A stretch of DNA of 64,000 nucleotides from Nitrospirota bacterium (GTDB lineage Bacteria; Nitrospirota; Thermodesulfovibrionia; Thermodesulfovibrionales; UBA6898): NCBI GenBank assembly GCA_021783515.1, contig JAJXTV010000002.1, forward strand, positions 62,001-126,000, read 5' to 3'. The notes under the pieces were generated by a model. It ran no database searches. It saw only the letters and a program-made list of their open reading frames with translations, and was not told where the DNA came from. Position 1 is the stretch's first letter; every line of letters starts with the position of its first letter. A program made the translations under genes and the position numbers. This document shows, in pieces, positions 25,136 to 33,536 of this stretch.

Positions 25136-26161
25136 TCATCGTCCGAATTTCTGCGGGATGCCCGCCCCGACGAAGAAGCTCACCTTCTTCGCCTCTTCCT
25201 CCCGTATCGACTTTCCCGTATAGTGGATGAAGACGTCCTCGAGCGACTGCTCGTGGACCGTGGCGGAGAGGATCTTTCCGCCGGCCTTTCTCACCTCGTC
25301 GATCAGGACCGGAAGGTTTTTCGCACCGCTGTCGACAGAGACCCTCAGCGAACCGTCCTCCGCCTTGACCTTGTGCACGAACGGCGATCCTTCGATCTTC
25401 TCCGCAATCTCACCCGCCGGTCCGTCCAGCGAAAGCGATATGACGTCGTTGCCCGGTATCTGCGCCTTCAGTTCGGCCGGGCTTCCCATGGCGATGATCT
25501 TTCCGGTATCGATGATCGCCACCCTGCCGCAGAGAGCCTCGGCCTCTTCCATATAATGCGTCGTGAGAAATATCGTCATCGAGTCGCCGCCGATGAGTTT
25601 CTCGAGGAAGCTCCATACGACCCGCCTCGACTGCGGGTCGAGGCCTATCGTCGGCTCGTCGAGAAAGAGCAGTTCCGGCCTGTGGACGAGGACGCGCGCG
25701 ATCTCGAGCCTCCTGCGCATTCCGCCGGAGTAGGTGGCGACGAGGTCCTTCGCCCGGGCGGTAAGCCCCACCATTTCGAGAAGGTACGCGATCCGCTCTT
25801 TTCTTTCCCTGGAACGTATTCCGTAGAACCTGCCGTAGAGATCCATGTTTTCGTACGCCGTCAGGTCGAGGTCGCTCGTCATCGCCTGAGGGACAACGCC
25901 GATATGTTCCCGCACTTCGGCGGGGTCCTTTGTCACGTCGCAGCAGGAAACGACGGCGTGTCCGGACGTCGGCTTCAGAAGGGTGGTGAGCATCCTGATG
26001 AGCGTCGTCTTCCCCGCGCCGTTGGGCCCCAGGAAACCGAAGAAATCGCCCTTTTCCACCTCGAAGCTCACGTGGTCGACTGCGGTCAACTCGCCGAATG
26101 TCTTCGTGATGTCCGAGACGGTGATTGCCTTGCTGTCGGACAATATGGGCTTACCCTCCAT
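25136..26161 (-). CDS. ABC transporter ATP-binding protein (ABC-2 exporter)
   Basis: A 341-residue ATPase (CcmA/YbhF-type) that powers the adjacent permease. It has Walker A GPNGAGKTTL, signature YSGGMRRRLEI, Walker B LLFLDEPTIGLDP and the switch histidine in TTHYMEEAE, plus a C-terminal regulatory extension. I start it at the ATG MEGKPILSD rather than the track's far-upstream start, because the extra 97 residues cross a promoter region. The ATG lacks a clear ribosome site; an internal GGAGGG could serve a TTG five codons later. Confidence 0.92.
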   Translation of the reverse strand: MEGKPILSDSKAITVSDITKTFGELTAVDHVSFEVEKGDFFGFLGPNGAGKTTLIRMLTTLLKPTSGHAVVSCCDVTKDPAEVREHIGVVPQAMTSDLDLTAYENMDLYGRFYGIRSRERKERIAYLLEMVGLTARAKDLVATYSGGMRRRLEIARVLVHRPELLFLDEPTIGLDPQSRRVVWSFLEKLIGGDSMTIFLTTHYMEEAEALCGRVAIIDTGKIIAMGSPAELKAQIPGNDVISLSLDGPAGEIAEKIEGSPFVHKVKAEDGSLRVSVDSGAKNLPVLIDEVRKAGGKILSATVHEQSLEDVFIHYTGKSIREEEAKKVSFFVGAGIPQKFGR

Positions 26162-26240
26162 ACTCACAGGCCAAAAATTAGCCGCCGGCTTCAGCCCCGG
26201 CGGTGTCGTTAAATTCTCTGCTGGGTGTTTCGCTTTGATT

Positions 26241-26270
26241 ATTATATATAGTTGCGGAGCTCCCTGACAA
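26241..26270 (-). promoter_or_regulatory. Promoter of the ABC-2 exporter operon
   Basis: On the minus strand TTGTCA and a perfect TATAAT are separated by 18 bases, about 80 bases before the ATPase ATG. The leader then crosses a 7-bp CCGCCGG/CCGGCGG hairpin near 26180-26202. Confidence 0.55.
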
Positions 26271-26406
26271 TGCAGGGACGGGTTTTCGCGATCATGCAGC
26301 GGTCCCGCGGCTTCGGATGCCTTAAGGAATCGCCCCAAAAAGGCCTTTCGGACCGACCTGCCCGCCTTCGGGGTGATATTGATGAAGCCGGAGGTAAATT
26401 CTCCGG

Positions 26407-26436
26407 TTGACAGGGCCTCCCCCCCGGTGATATAAA
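26407..26436 (+). promoter_or_regulatory. Promoter of the Cache-domain protein gene
   Basis: A perfect TTGACA and TATAAA are separated by 18 bases. The start codon of the gene lies about 250 bases downstream, giving an unusually long leader. Confidence 0.6.
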
Positions 26437-26686
26437 GACTTAACCCTATCATTGCGTGCCGGAGGAAGAGCGACCTTTAAATCCTTTGATCTCCTCTGCG
26501 GTACGCCTGCAGGGAAACTCAGGCAGGGAATGAATAGTGTCAGCCGCTCTCCGGAGAGCTCGCTGTTCATTTAAGGAAGCGCGGCAAACGTTTTTCGGGC
26601 TGGTGTTCCCGCCTCTGCGGCGATATCTATGCCGCTGGAGCGCAGGGAGAGAAGAGCAGTTCGGCCGCAATAACAAGGAGCGCGAC
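26437..26686 (+). other. Long untranslated leader with hairpins
   Basis: About 245 bases separate the promoter from the ATG at 26687. A perfect 12-base palindrome CTCTCCGGAGAG and a GCGGC/GCCGC stem are present. I compared it by eye with c-di-GMP, cobalamin and SAM riboswitch cores and saw no match. No ORF with a ribosome site lies in it. Confidence 0.4.
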
Positions 26687-28645
26687 ATGAAACGCAACAG
26701 GACGTTAGCAAAGATCATCGGCATCTCGCTTCTCAGTCTTTCATTGGCCTTCGGGCCCGGCAGTGCGTCGGTCCCGGCGGCGGAGTCGCCGACTGCGACT
26801 GTCGGAGTCCGGGATTTGCGCCTTTTCCTGAACTCCTTTGTTTCGCTCGGAGAGGGACATATCGGGAGCGCCCTGCGCGGTCTGAGGGTCATTTCTCTTA
26901 CGGAAGAGGCGAAGAGTGGAGAGTGGCAACGAATGCGGGGACTGCTTGCCGAATTCGGCAAGAGCGGCATAAAGGCTGCCACCGTATGGTTTGTGCGGCC
27001 TGACGGCTCCTATTATACCGCCGAAAAAGGCGCGACAGACCAGAACCTCCGGGAACGCCCCTATTTCCCGAAGCTCATGGCGGGAGAGGACGTCATGGGC
27101 GAACTCGTCGTCAGCAAGTCCACCGGAAGGCGGACCGCGGTTGTGGCGGTCCCGGTAAAGAAGGAAGGAAAGGTGGTCGGCGCGGTCGGGGCATCCCTCT
27201 CGGTGGTCGAAATAAGCCGGATGCTCGATCAGGAAATGGGGCTGCCGCAGAACATCTTCTTCTACGCCCTCGACAAACAGGGACAGACCGCTCTTCACAG
27301 GATATCGACGCTGCTCTTCGCCTATCCCTCCGACATGGGGAGCAAGAGCCTTGCGAAGACCGTCGATGTCATGCTCTCCACCCCGGAGGGGGAGGTCACC
27401 TATGATTTCTACGGCGAGCGGTCGGTGGTCTTCAGGAAATCCCCGCTGACCGGATGGGTATTCGCGGTCGGCATCGTCACCGGAAGGCCGGGCCGGCCGG
27501 GGGCGGACCCTCCTCCGGCGCTGCTTCATTTGCAGAACGGCATCGCGGCGGAGCTCGACAAATTGGACCGGGACCTTGCCGGGGTAGCAGCCGCAATGTC
27601 GGGAAAGGATATCGCGGCCGCCGGGAGGAGGAAGATGTTCGAAGAGCTCTGCGGGTCCTATCCCTATGCCGTGGACTGTGCGCTGGTCGACCGAAACGGC
27701 AAGATCGCGATCGTCGAGCCGGCCGGCTACCGGGAGTACGAGGGTAGGGACATAAGCGGGCAGGAACAGGTTGTCCGGCTCCGGAAGACAGGCAAGCCGG
27801 TCCTGAGCAATGTCTTCAGGTCGGTCGAAGGCTTCGATGCGGTCGACCTCGAGCATCCCGTCTTTTCCGGCGGCGAATTCGAAGGTTCGGTGAGCGTGCT
27901 CATCAGGCCGGAATCTCTCTTTGCGTATGTCCTCGAACCCCTTCTTCGGGGCGGACCGGTCGAGGCGTTCGCGATGCAGACGAATGGGAGGATCCTCTAC
28001 GACCAGGACAGGGCAGAGGTGGGAAGGATGCTCTTCGAGGACCCGATGTACAAACCTTTTCCCCAGCTTGTTGCGGTCGGGACGATGATCTGCAGGGAGA
28101 AGACCGGCTCAGGCAGCTATGAATTCAGGCAGGCAGGTTCCGGCAGGATGGTAACGAAGGACGCGTACTGGACCACGATCGGGCTTCACGGGACCGACTG
28201 GCGTCTTGTCGTGATGCACGTCAGGCCGCAGGAGGAAGCCGTGTGGGGCGAAGGGATATCCGAAACGGACCCGGCTGCGGCGCTCAAGGCGCTGGCGAAC
28301 GATGACGGACTGAAGAAGGCCTGCGGCCGCGGCGACGATGCGGCGGTCGGCGCACTATTGCGGAGGTTCTATGCGGAGCACCCGGGGCCCTACTCCGTGC
28401 AGTGGCTCGACGCAGACGGCGTCAACCGCTACGGCTACCCCGAGGAAAACAGCCTGATCAATTACGACATGAAGGGCTCGAAGGTGGACTCGGCGGGGCC
28501 GATGCTCAGGGCACTTTCCGGGGAAAAAGAGAGCGCCTTCGTTAGTCCTCTTGTCGAGGGAAAGACAGGCGCTTTCCTTATGGAGCCGGTGTATAACGGT
28601 CGGGAATACCTCGGAATGGTGTACACGATCGTGTTAAAGAAATAA
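26687..28645 (+). CDS. Secreted multi-Cache-domain protein without output domain
   Basis: The 652-residue precursor starts at an ATG with AGGAG seven bases upstream and has a clear signal peptide (LAKIIGISLLSLSLAFGPGSA). The exported part reads as three PDC/Cache-type sensor units: about 45-295 (VWFVRPDGSYYTAE, RPYFPKLMAG, VVAVPVKKEGKVVGAVGASLSV), about 305-535 (ALVDRNGKIAIVEP, EGRDISGQEQV, EGSVSVLIRPESL) and about 545-652 (VQWLDADGVNRYGYP, EYLGMVYTIVL). Cache domains bind small ligands such as carboxylates or amino acids. No membrane helix, kinase, methyl-accepting or cyclase part follows, so it must act as a soluble binding protein or partner of another sensor. Confidence 0.75.
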   Translation: MKRNRTLAKIIGISLLSLSLAFGPGSASVPAAESPTATVGVRDLRLFLNSFVSLGEGHIGSALRGLRVISLTEEAKSGEWQRMRGLLAEFGKSGIKAATVWFVRPDGSYYTAEKGATDQNLRERPYFPKLMAGEDVMGELVVSKSTGRRTAVVAVPVKKEGKVVGAVGASLSVVEISRMLDQEMGLPQNIFFYALDKQGQTALHRISTLLFAYPSDMGSKSLAKTVDVMLSTPEGEVTYDFYGERSVVFRKSPLTGWVFAVGIVTGRPGRPGADPPPALLHLQNGIAAELDKLDRDLAGVAAAMSGKDIAAAGRRKMFEELCGSYPYAVDCALVDRNGKIAIVEPAGYREYEGRDISGQEQVVRLRKTGKPVLSNVFRSVEGFDAVDLEHPVFSGGEFEGSVSVLIRPESLFAYVLEPLLRGGPVEAFAMQTNGRILYDQDRAEVGRMLFEDPMYKPFPQLVAVGTMICREKTGSGSYEFRQAGSGRMVTKDAYWTTIGLHGTDWRLVVMHVRPQEEAVWGEGISETDPAAALKALANDDGLKKACGRGDDAAVGALLRRFYAEHPGPYSVQWLDADGVNRYGYPEENSLINYDMKGSKVDSAGPMLRALSGEKESAFVSPLVEGKTGAFLMEPVYNGREYLGMVYTIVLKK

Positions 28646-28854
28646 TTACATTGGCGCAAGCCCTGCAGCGCGACGAGCGGATATCGTCGACGCTGGACTC
28701 CCGCTCCGCCATGCGGCTGCTCATTGTCCCGTCCTTTTTTCCGGTAGATTTTCGCACGCGGCGGCGATATACTTTCAACGGGGCAGGCGCAGCTCCTCAG
28801 CGGGCAGGAGAGAGGGAAAGTCAATCCGGCTGACGGACATTCGGGAGAAATGAG
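28646..28854. other. Spacer upstream of glgP
   Basis: About 210 bases without a supported gene. A TATACT box near 28768 could be the -10 of the glgP promoter, but no good -35 stands at the right distance. Confidence 0.3.
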
Positions 28855-31413
28855 ATGAAGAAGAAAACGGCGGAGAATAAGGACCCGGACGAATTCGGGC
28901 CGGACGAAAACGTCAGGAGCGGGCTGGGCATCAAGGCCCTCTGGCAGGCATATGTCGAAAATCTCATCTGCGTTCAGGGCAGGGGCATGCCGCAGACAGC
29001 CACGCCCAACGACCGGTATATGGCGTTTGCCTATACCGTCCGCGACCGCATGATGTTCAGGGCGGCGCATGCGCTCCATACCTACCGCAAGAAGGATCTC
29101 AGGGTCGTCTGCTTTCTATCGGCCGAATTTTTGTTGGGTCCGCATCTCGGCAATAACCTCATCAACCTCGGCATCTACGACGAGGTGCGCGAGGCGCTCG
29201 CCGCCGCCGGATACGACATGGAGGAGATCCTCCAACAGGAGGAGGAGCCCGGGCTCGGCAACGGGGGGCTCGGCAGGCTTGCGGCCTGCTACCTGGAGTC
29301 GATGGCCACGCTCGAAATCCCGTCGATAGGGTACGGCATCCGGTATGAGTTCGGCATCTTCGACCAGGAACTGCGCGACGGATGGCAGGTCGAAAAGACC
29401 GATAAGTGGCTGCGGTACGGCAATCCCTGGGAGATCGCAAGGCCGGATATCGTCTTCGACGTGAAATTCGGGGGCGTCACCACGCCCTATTCGGACGAGC
29501 AGGGCCGCTATCGGGTGAGATGGGAGCCCCACCATGTGGTAAGGGGGGTGGCCTATGATACACCGGTGCTCGGCTACAAGGTCGGCACCTGCAATATACT
29601 CCGGCTCTGGAAGGCGGAGGCGACCGAGTCCTTCGATCTGCAGGCCTTCAACCATGGAGATTACTACCGCGCGGTCGAGGACAAGGTGGTATCGGAAAAC
29701 GTGACGAAGGTGCTGTATCCCAACGACGAGCAGATGCAGGGCAAACAGCTGCGGCTGGAACAGCAGTATTTCTTCGTCTCCTGCTCCCTGCAGGACATGG
29801 TCCGCATTCATCTGCTGTCGGGGAAGCCCCTCGATACATTCTCAGGGACCTACGCCGTGCAGCTCAACGACACCCATCCTTCCATCGCGGTCGCCGAACT
29901 GATGCGTCTCTTGGTGGACGAGCATGGGATGGATTGGGAAAAGGCCTGGCAGATTACCGTGAGCACCTTCGCCTACACGAACCACACCCTTCTTCCGGAG
30001 GCCCTCGAAAAATGGCCCCTTCAGCTCTTCTCCGAGCTTCTGCCCCGGCATACCGAGATCATCTTCGAGATTAACAGGAGGTTTCTCGACGCGGTGCGGA
30101 TGAGATATCCCGGCGACGAGGGGCGCGTTGCCCGGCTCTCGCTGATCGACGAGACCGGAGGCCGCTCGGTCCGCATGGCCCACCTGGCATGCGTCGGGAG
30201 CCACGCGATAAACGGGGTTGCCGCTCTCCATACCGAGCTTCTCAAGGAGACGGTGCTCCGCGATTTCTACGAGCTGAGTCCCGAAAAATTCAGCAACAAG
30301 ACGAACGGCGTCACCCCGCGCCGCTGGCTGGCCCTGAGCAACCCCGGGCTGTCGAGACTCATCAGCAGTAAGATCGGGACCGACTGGATCAGGGACCTCG
30401 CACAGATTCGCGGGATCGAGCAGTATGCGGAGGACGGAGATTTCCGGGAGCAATGGCGTCAGGTGAAGCGGGAAAACAAGAAGCGTCTCGCCTCGCTGAT
30501 CAAGAAGGTCTCCGGCGTCGTCGTGGACCCCGACACCCTCTTCGACGTGCAGGTGAAGCGGATCCACGAATACAAGCGCCAGCATCTCAATGTCTTGCAT
30601 ATCGTTGCGCATTATCTTCGCGTCAAGCGCGATCCGGGGGGCGAAATCACGCCGAGGACCTTCATCTTCGGGGGCAAGTCCGCGCCGGGCTATTTCATGG
30701 CGAAGCTGATGATCAGGCTTATCACCGCTGTCGCCGGGGTCATCGACGCGGACCCGGACGTCCGGGGCAGGCTGCGGGTCGTCTTTTTCCCGGACTTCAA
30801 CGTGACGAACGGCCAGAAGATCTATCCCGCCGCGGACCTCTCCGAGCAGATCTCGACCGCCGGAAAGGAGGCGTCGGGCACCGGAAACATGAAGTTCGCC
30901 ATGAACGGCGCCCTTACGATCGGCACGCTCGACGGCGCGAACGTCGAGATACGGGAAGAGGTCGGCCAGGAAAATTTCTTCCTCTTCGGGCTGACGGCGG
31001 AGCAGGTGCGGGAGAAGAAATCCCGGGGGTACCGCTCTTCGGAGGTGTACGCCTCGAACCCGCTTCTGAGGGAAGTGATCGAGCTGATCCGGGGGGGCCA
31101 TTTTTCGCCGCGGGAGCCGGACCTCTTCAGGCCCCTTCTGGATACGCTCATGGACCGCGACGAGTATATGCTCTTTGCGGATTTCCAGTCGTACCTGGAC
31201 TGCCAGGACGAAGTCGGAAGGGCCTACCGCGACAGGGAGCGCTGGACGCGGATGTCGATCCTGAATACCGCCCGGATGGGAAAATTCTCGTCAGACCGGG
31301 CGATACAGGAATACTGCGGGGACATCTGGAAGGCCGTGCCGGTGAAGGTGGACCTGAGCGGCATAGTCGAGTGGGCCCTTACGCGAAGGGCCCCTGGTCC
31401 GTCGAAGACCTGA
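28855..31413 (+). CDS. glgP: Glycogen/starch alpha-glucan phosphorylase
   Basis: GlgP removes glucose units from glycogen ends as glucose-1-phosphate using PLP. The 852-residue protein is full length for the GT35 family: RVVCFLSAEFLLG and EEEPGLGNGGLGRLAACYLES near the N terminus, and the PLP-lysine signature EASGTGNMKFAMNGALTIGT with GANVEIREEVG. A GAGAAATGAG precedes the ATG. glgX starts 14 bases after its stop and pta follows, so phosphorolysis, debranching and acetyl-phosphate formation are encoded in one transcript direction. Confidence 0.97.
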   Translation: MKKKTAENKDPDEFGPDENVRSGLGIKALWQAYVENLICVQGRGMPQTATPNDRYMAFAYTVRDRMMFRAAHALHTYRKKDLRVVCFLSAEFLLGPHLGNNLINLGIYDEVREALAAAGYDMEEILQQEEEPGLGNGGLGRLAACYLESMATLEIPSIGYGIRYEFGIFDQELRDGWQVEKTDKWLRYGNPWEIARPDIVFDVKFGGVTTPYSDEQGRYRVRWEPHHVVRGVAYDTPVLGYKVGTCNILRLWKAEATESFDLQAFNHGDYYRAVEDKVVSENVTKVLYPNDEQMQGKQLRLEQQYFFVSCSLQDMVRIHLLSGKPLDTFSGTYAVQLNDTHPSIAVAELMRLLVDEHGMDWEKAWQITVSTFAYTNHTLLPEALEKWPLQLFSELLPRHTEIIFEINRRFLDAVRMRYPGDEGRVARLSLIDETGGRSVRMAHLACVGSHAINGVAALHTELLKETVLRDFYELSPEKFSNKTNGVTPRRWLALSNPGLSRLISSKIGTDWIRDLAQIRGIEQYAEDGDFREQWRQVKRENKKRLASLIKKVSGVVVDPDTLFDVQVKRIHEYKRQHLNVLHIVAHYLRVKRDPGGEITPRTFIFGGKSAPGYFMAKLMIRLITAVAGVIDADPDVRGRLRVVFFPDFNVTNGQKIYPAADLSEQISTAGKEASGTGNMKFAMNGALTIGTLDGANVEIREEVGQENFFLFGLTAEQVREKKSRGYRSSEVYASNPLLREVIELIRGGHFSPREPDLFRPLLDTLMDRDEYMLFADFQSYLDCQDEVGRAYRDRERWTRMSILNTARMGKFSSDRAIQEYCGDIWKAVPVKVDLSGIVEWALTRRAPGPSKT

Positions 31414-31426
31414 GCCGGGACACGAT

Positions 31427-33505
31427 ATGAAACAATACAAAGTCAGTTCGGGACGGCGTTTTCCCTTCGGGGCGACCGTCGATGAGAAGGGCGCGAATTT
31501 CTCGGTATGGGGTCTGCGGTCGACGGCGGCGGAACTCCTCCTTTTCGAAACCGCGCAGAGCAGGGAGCCGTTTCAGGTGGTGAGGCTCGACCCCGCCGAA
31601 AACCGGACGTACTATTCCTGGCATGTATATGTCGAAGGGCTTCCGGCGGGGACCCACTATGCCTGGCGGCTCGACGGTCCCGGGGATACGCGGAGGTCGG
31701 GTTTCCGCTTCGACAGGCAGAAGGGGCTGATTGACCCGCATGCCCGCGCGGTCAGCGACCTTCTCTGGGACCGGAGACTGGCGAGCCTGCCCGGAGATAA
31801 CGTCGCCTCCTCGATGCGTGGCATCGTCGTTGCCGGCGACGGATACGATTGGGAAGGCGACCGTCCGCTCGACCGTCCTCTGGAAGAGTCGATCATCTAC
31901 GAAATGCATGTCGGAGGTTTTACGCGCCATCCTTCCTCGGGAGTAAAATACCCCGGCACCTTCTCCGGCGTGATCGAAAAGATCCCGTACCTCAGGTCGC
32001 TCGGAGTCACAGACGTGGAGCTGATGCCGGTTATGGCGTTCGATGAGCAGGACGTCCCGGATGCCGCAAAGGCCAGGGGGCTCAGGAACTGCTGGGGCTA
32101 CAGCACTCACAGCTTCTTCTCACCCCATCCCGGCTACTGCATATCCCCAGAGAAGGGCACCCACCTGGGCGAGTTTCGCGACATGGTGAAGGCGTTTCAC
32201 CGGGCCGGCATCGGGGTGATCATGGACGTCGTCCTGAACCATACGGCCGAGGGGGGCGCCGGCGGGCCGACGATCAACTTCAAGGGGCTCGGCAACAGGG
32301 GCTTCTATCATCTCGACCCGAACGACCGCTCGATCTACCTCGACTATACCGGCTGCGGCAACACCGTCAACTGCAACTTCCCGATCGTCACGGCGTTCCT
32401 TATCGAGTGCCTGGAGTACTGGGTGAGCGAGATGCATGTCGACGGCTTCCGCTTCGACCTTGCGAGCGTGCTCGTGAGAGGACATGAGGGAAGGCCGCTC
32501 CATTATGCGCCGATGCCGTGGTATATCGAGCTCTCCGACGTCCTCGGCAACACGAGGCTGATCGCCGAGGCGTGGGACGCGGGCGGGCTCTATCAGGTGG
32601 GGGATTTCCCCGGGTTCCGCTGGGCGGAGTGGAACGGCAGATACCGCGACGTGATGAGGCGGTTTGTCCGGGGCGACCCCGGCCTTATCGGCGAAGCCGC
32701 GACGCGGCTTGCGGGAAGCAGCGACCTCTACGAACCCGAGGGCAGGCTTCCGGCCAACAGCGTCAACTTTATCGCCTGCCACGACGGCTTCACGCTCCAC
32801 GACCTCGTCAGCTATAATCAAAAGCATAACGAGGCCAACGGCGAGGCCAACCGCGACGGCAGCGACGACAACGCAAGCGGCAACTGCGGGGTCGAGGGCG
32901 AGACCCGCGATCCCGGGGTGCTGGCTCTGAGAAAGAGGCAGGCGAAGAACTTCATGGCCGTTCTCCTTCTGAGCCAGGGCGTGCCGATGATACTTTCCGG
33001 GGACGAGGTGCTCAGGACGCAGCGCGGCAATAACAACTGCTACTGCCAGGACAACGAGATGGGCTGGTTCGATTGGGGGCTCGTGGAGGACAACGGGGAG
33101 ATGCTCCGCTTCACGACCGGGATGATCTCCTTCCGGAAGCGGCATCCCTCCCTCATGAGAAGACAGTTTCTGACGGGGCGGAAGGGAAGAGGGGGACTGC
33201 CGGATGTCGCATGGCACGGCCCGGGGCTGAACGAGCCACGCTGGGACGATCCCGGGGCGCGGGTCCTTGCCTGCACCCTCGCGGCAACGGACAAGACGGA
33301 AGAGCACCTCCATATCATGCTCAACATGTCCGATGCCGACGTGCAGATGGAACTGCCCGAAGTCCCGGGCCGCGGCTGGTATCGCGCCGTCGACACGTCG
33401 CAGCCCCCGCCGGCCGACGTCACTGATCCGGCGGCCCAGCCGGGGGTGAAGGGATACACGCACCGGGTGGCGGCCTGGAGCATCGTGGTGCTCGAAGCCA
33501 GATGA
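31427..33505 (+). CDS. glgX: Glycogen debranching enzyme (isoamylase type)
   Basis: GlgX cuts alpha-1,6 branches left by phosphorylase. The 692-residue protein has an N-terminal CBM48 domain (about 1-110), a GH13_11 barrel with DVVLNHTAEGG, the nucleophile Asp in DGFRFDLASV, the acid Glu in LIAEAWDAGG and the transition-state Asp in ACHDGFTLHD, and a C-terminal beta domain. It is tightly linked to glgP. A 701-residue antisense ORF over this gene is a shadow. Confidence 0.95.
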   Translation: MKQYKVSSGRRFPFGATVDEKGANFSVWGLRSTAAELLLFETAQSREPFQVVRLDPAENRTYYSWHVYVEGLPAGTHYAWRLDGPGDTRRSGFRFDRQKGLIDPHARAVSDLLWDRRLASLPGDNVASSMRGIVVAGDGYDWEGDRPLDRPLEESIIYEMHVGGFTRHPSSGVKYPGTFSGVIEKIPYLRSLGVTDVELMPVMAFDEQDVPDAAKARGLRNCWGYSTHSFFSPHPGYCISPEKGTHLGEFRDMVKAFHRAGIGVIMDVVLNHTAEGGAGGPTINFKGLGNRGFYHLDPNDRSIYLDYTGCGNTVNCNFPIVTAFLIECLEYWVSEMHVDGFRFDLASVLVRGHEGRPLHYAPMPWYIELSDVLGNTRLIAEAWDAGGLYQVGDFPGFRWAEWNGRYRDVMRRFVRGDPGLIGEAATRLAGSSDLYEPEGRLPANSVNFIACHDGFTLHDLVSYNQKHNEANGEANRDGSDDNASGNCGVEGETRDPGVLALRKRQAKNFMAVLLLSQGVPMILSGDEVLRTQRGNNNCYCQDNEMGWFDWGLVEDNGEMLRFTTGMISFRKRHPSLMRRQFLTGRKGRGGLPDVAWHGPGLNEPRWDDPGARVLACTLAATDKTEEHLHIMLNMSDADVQMELPEVPGRGWYRAVDTSQPPPADVTDPAAQPGVKGYTHRVAAWSIVVLEAR

Positions 33506-33536
33506 ACGGTAAGGAAAGAGGGAAAGGCGGGACCGG

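Noticed and set aside
26437-26686. Riboswitch in the Cache gene leader
   Set aside because: Hairpins are present but I could not match the core of any known class by eye.
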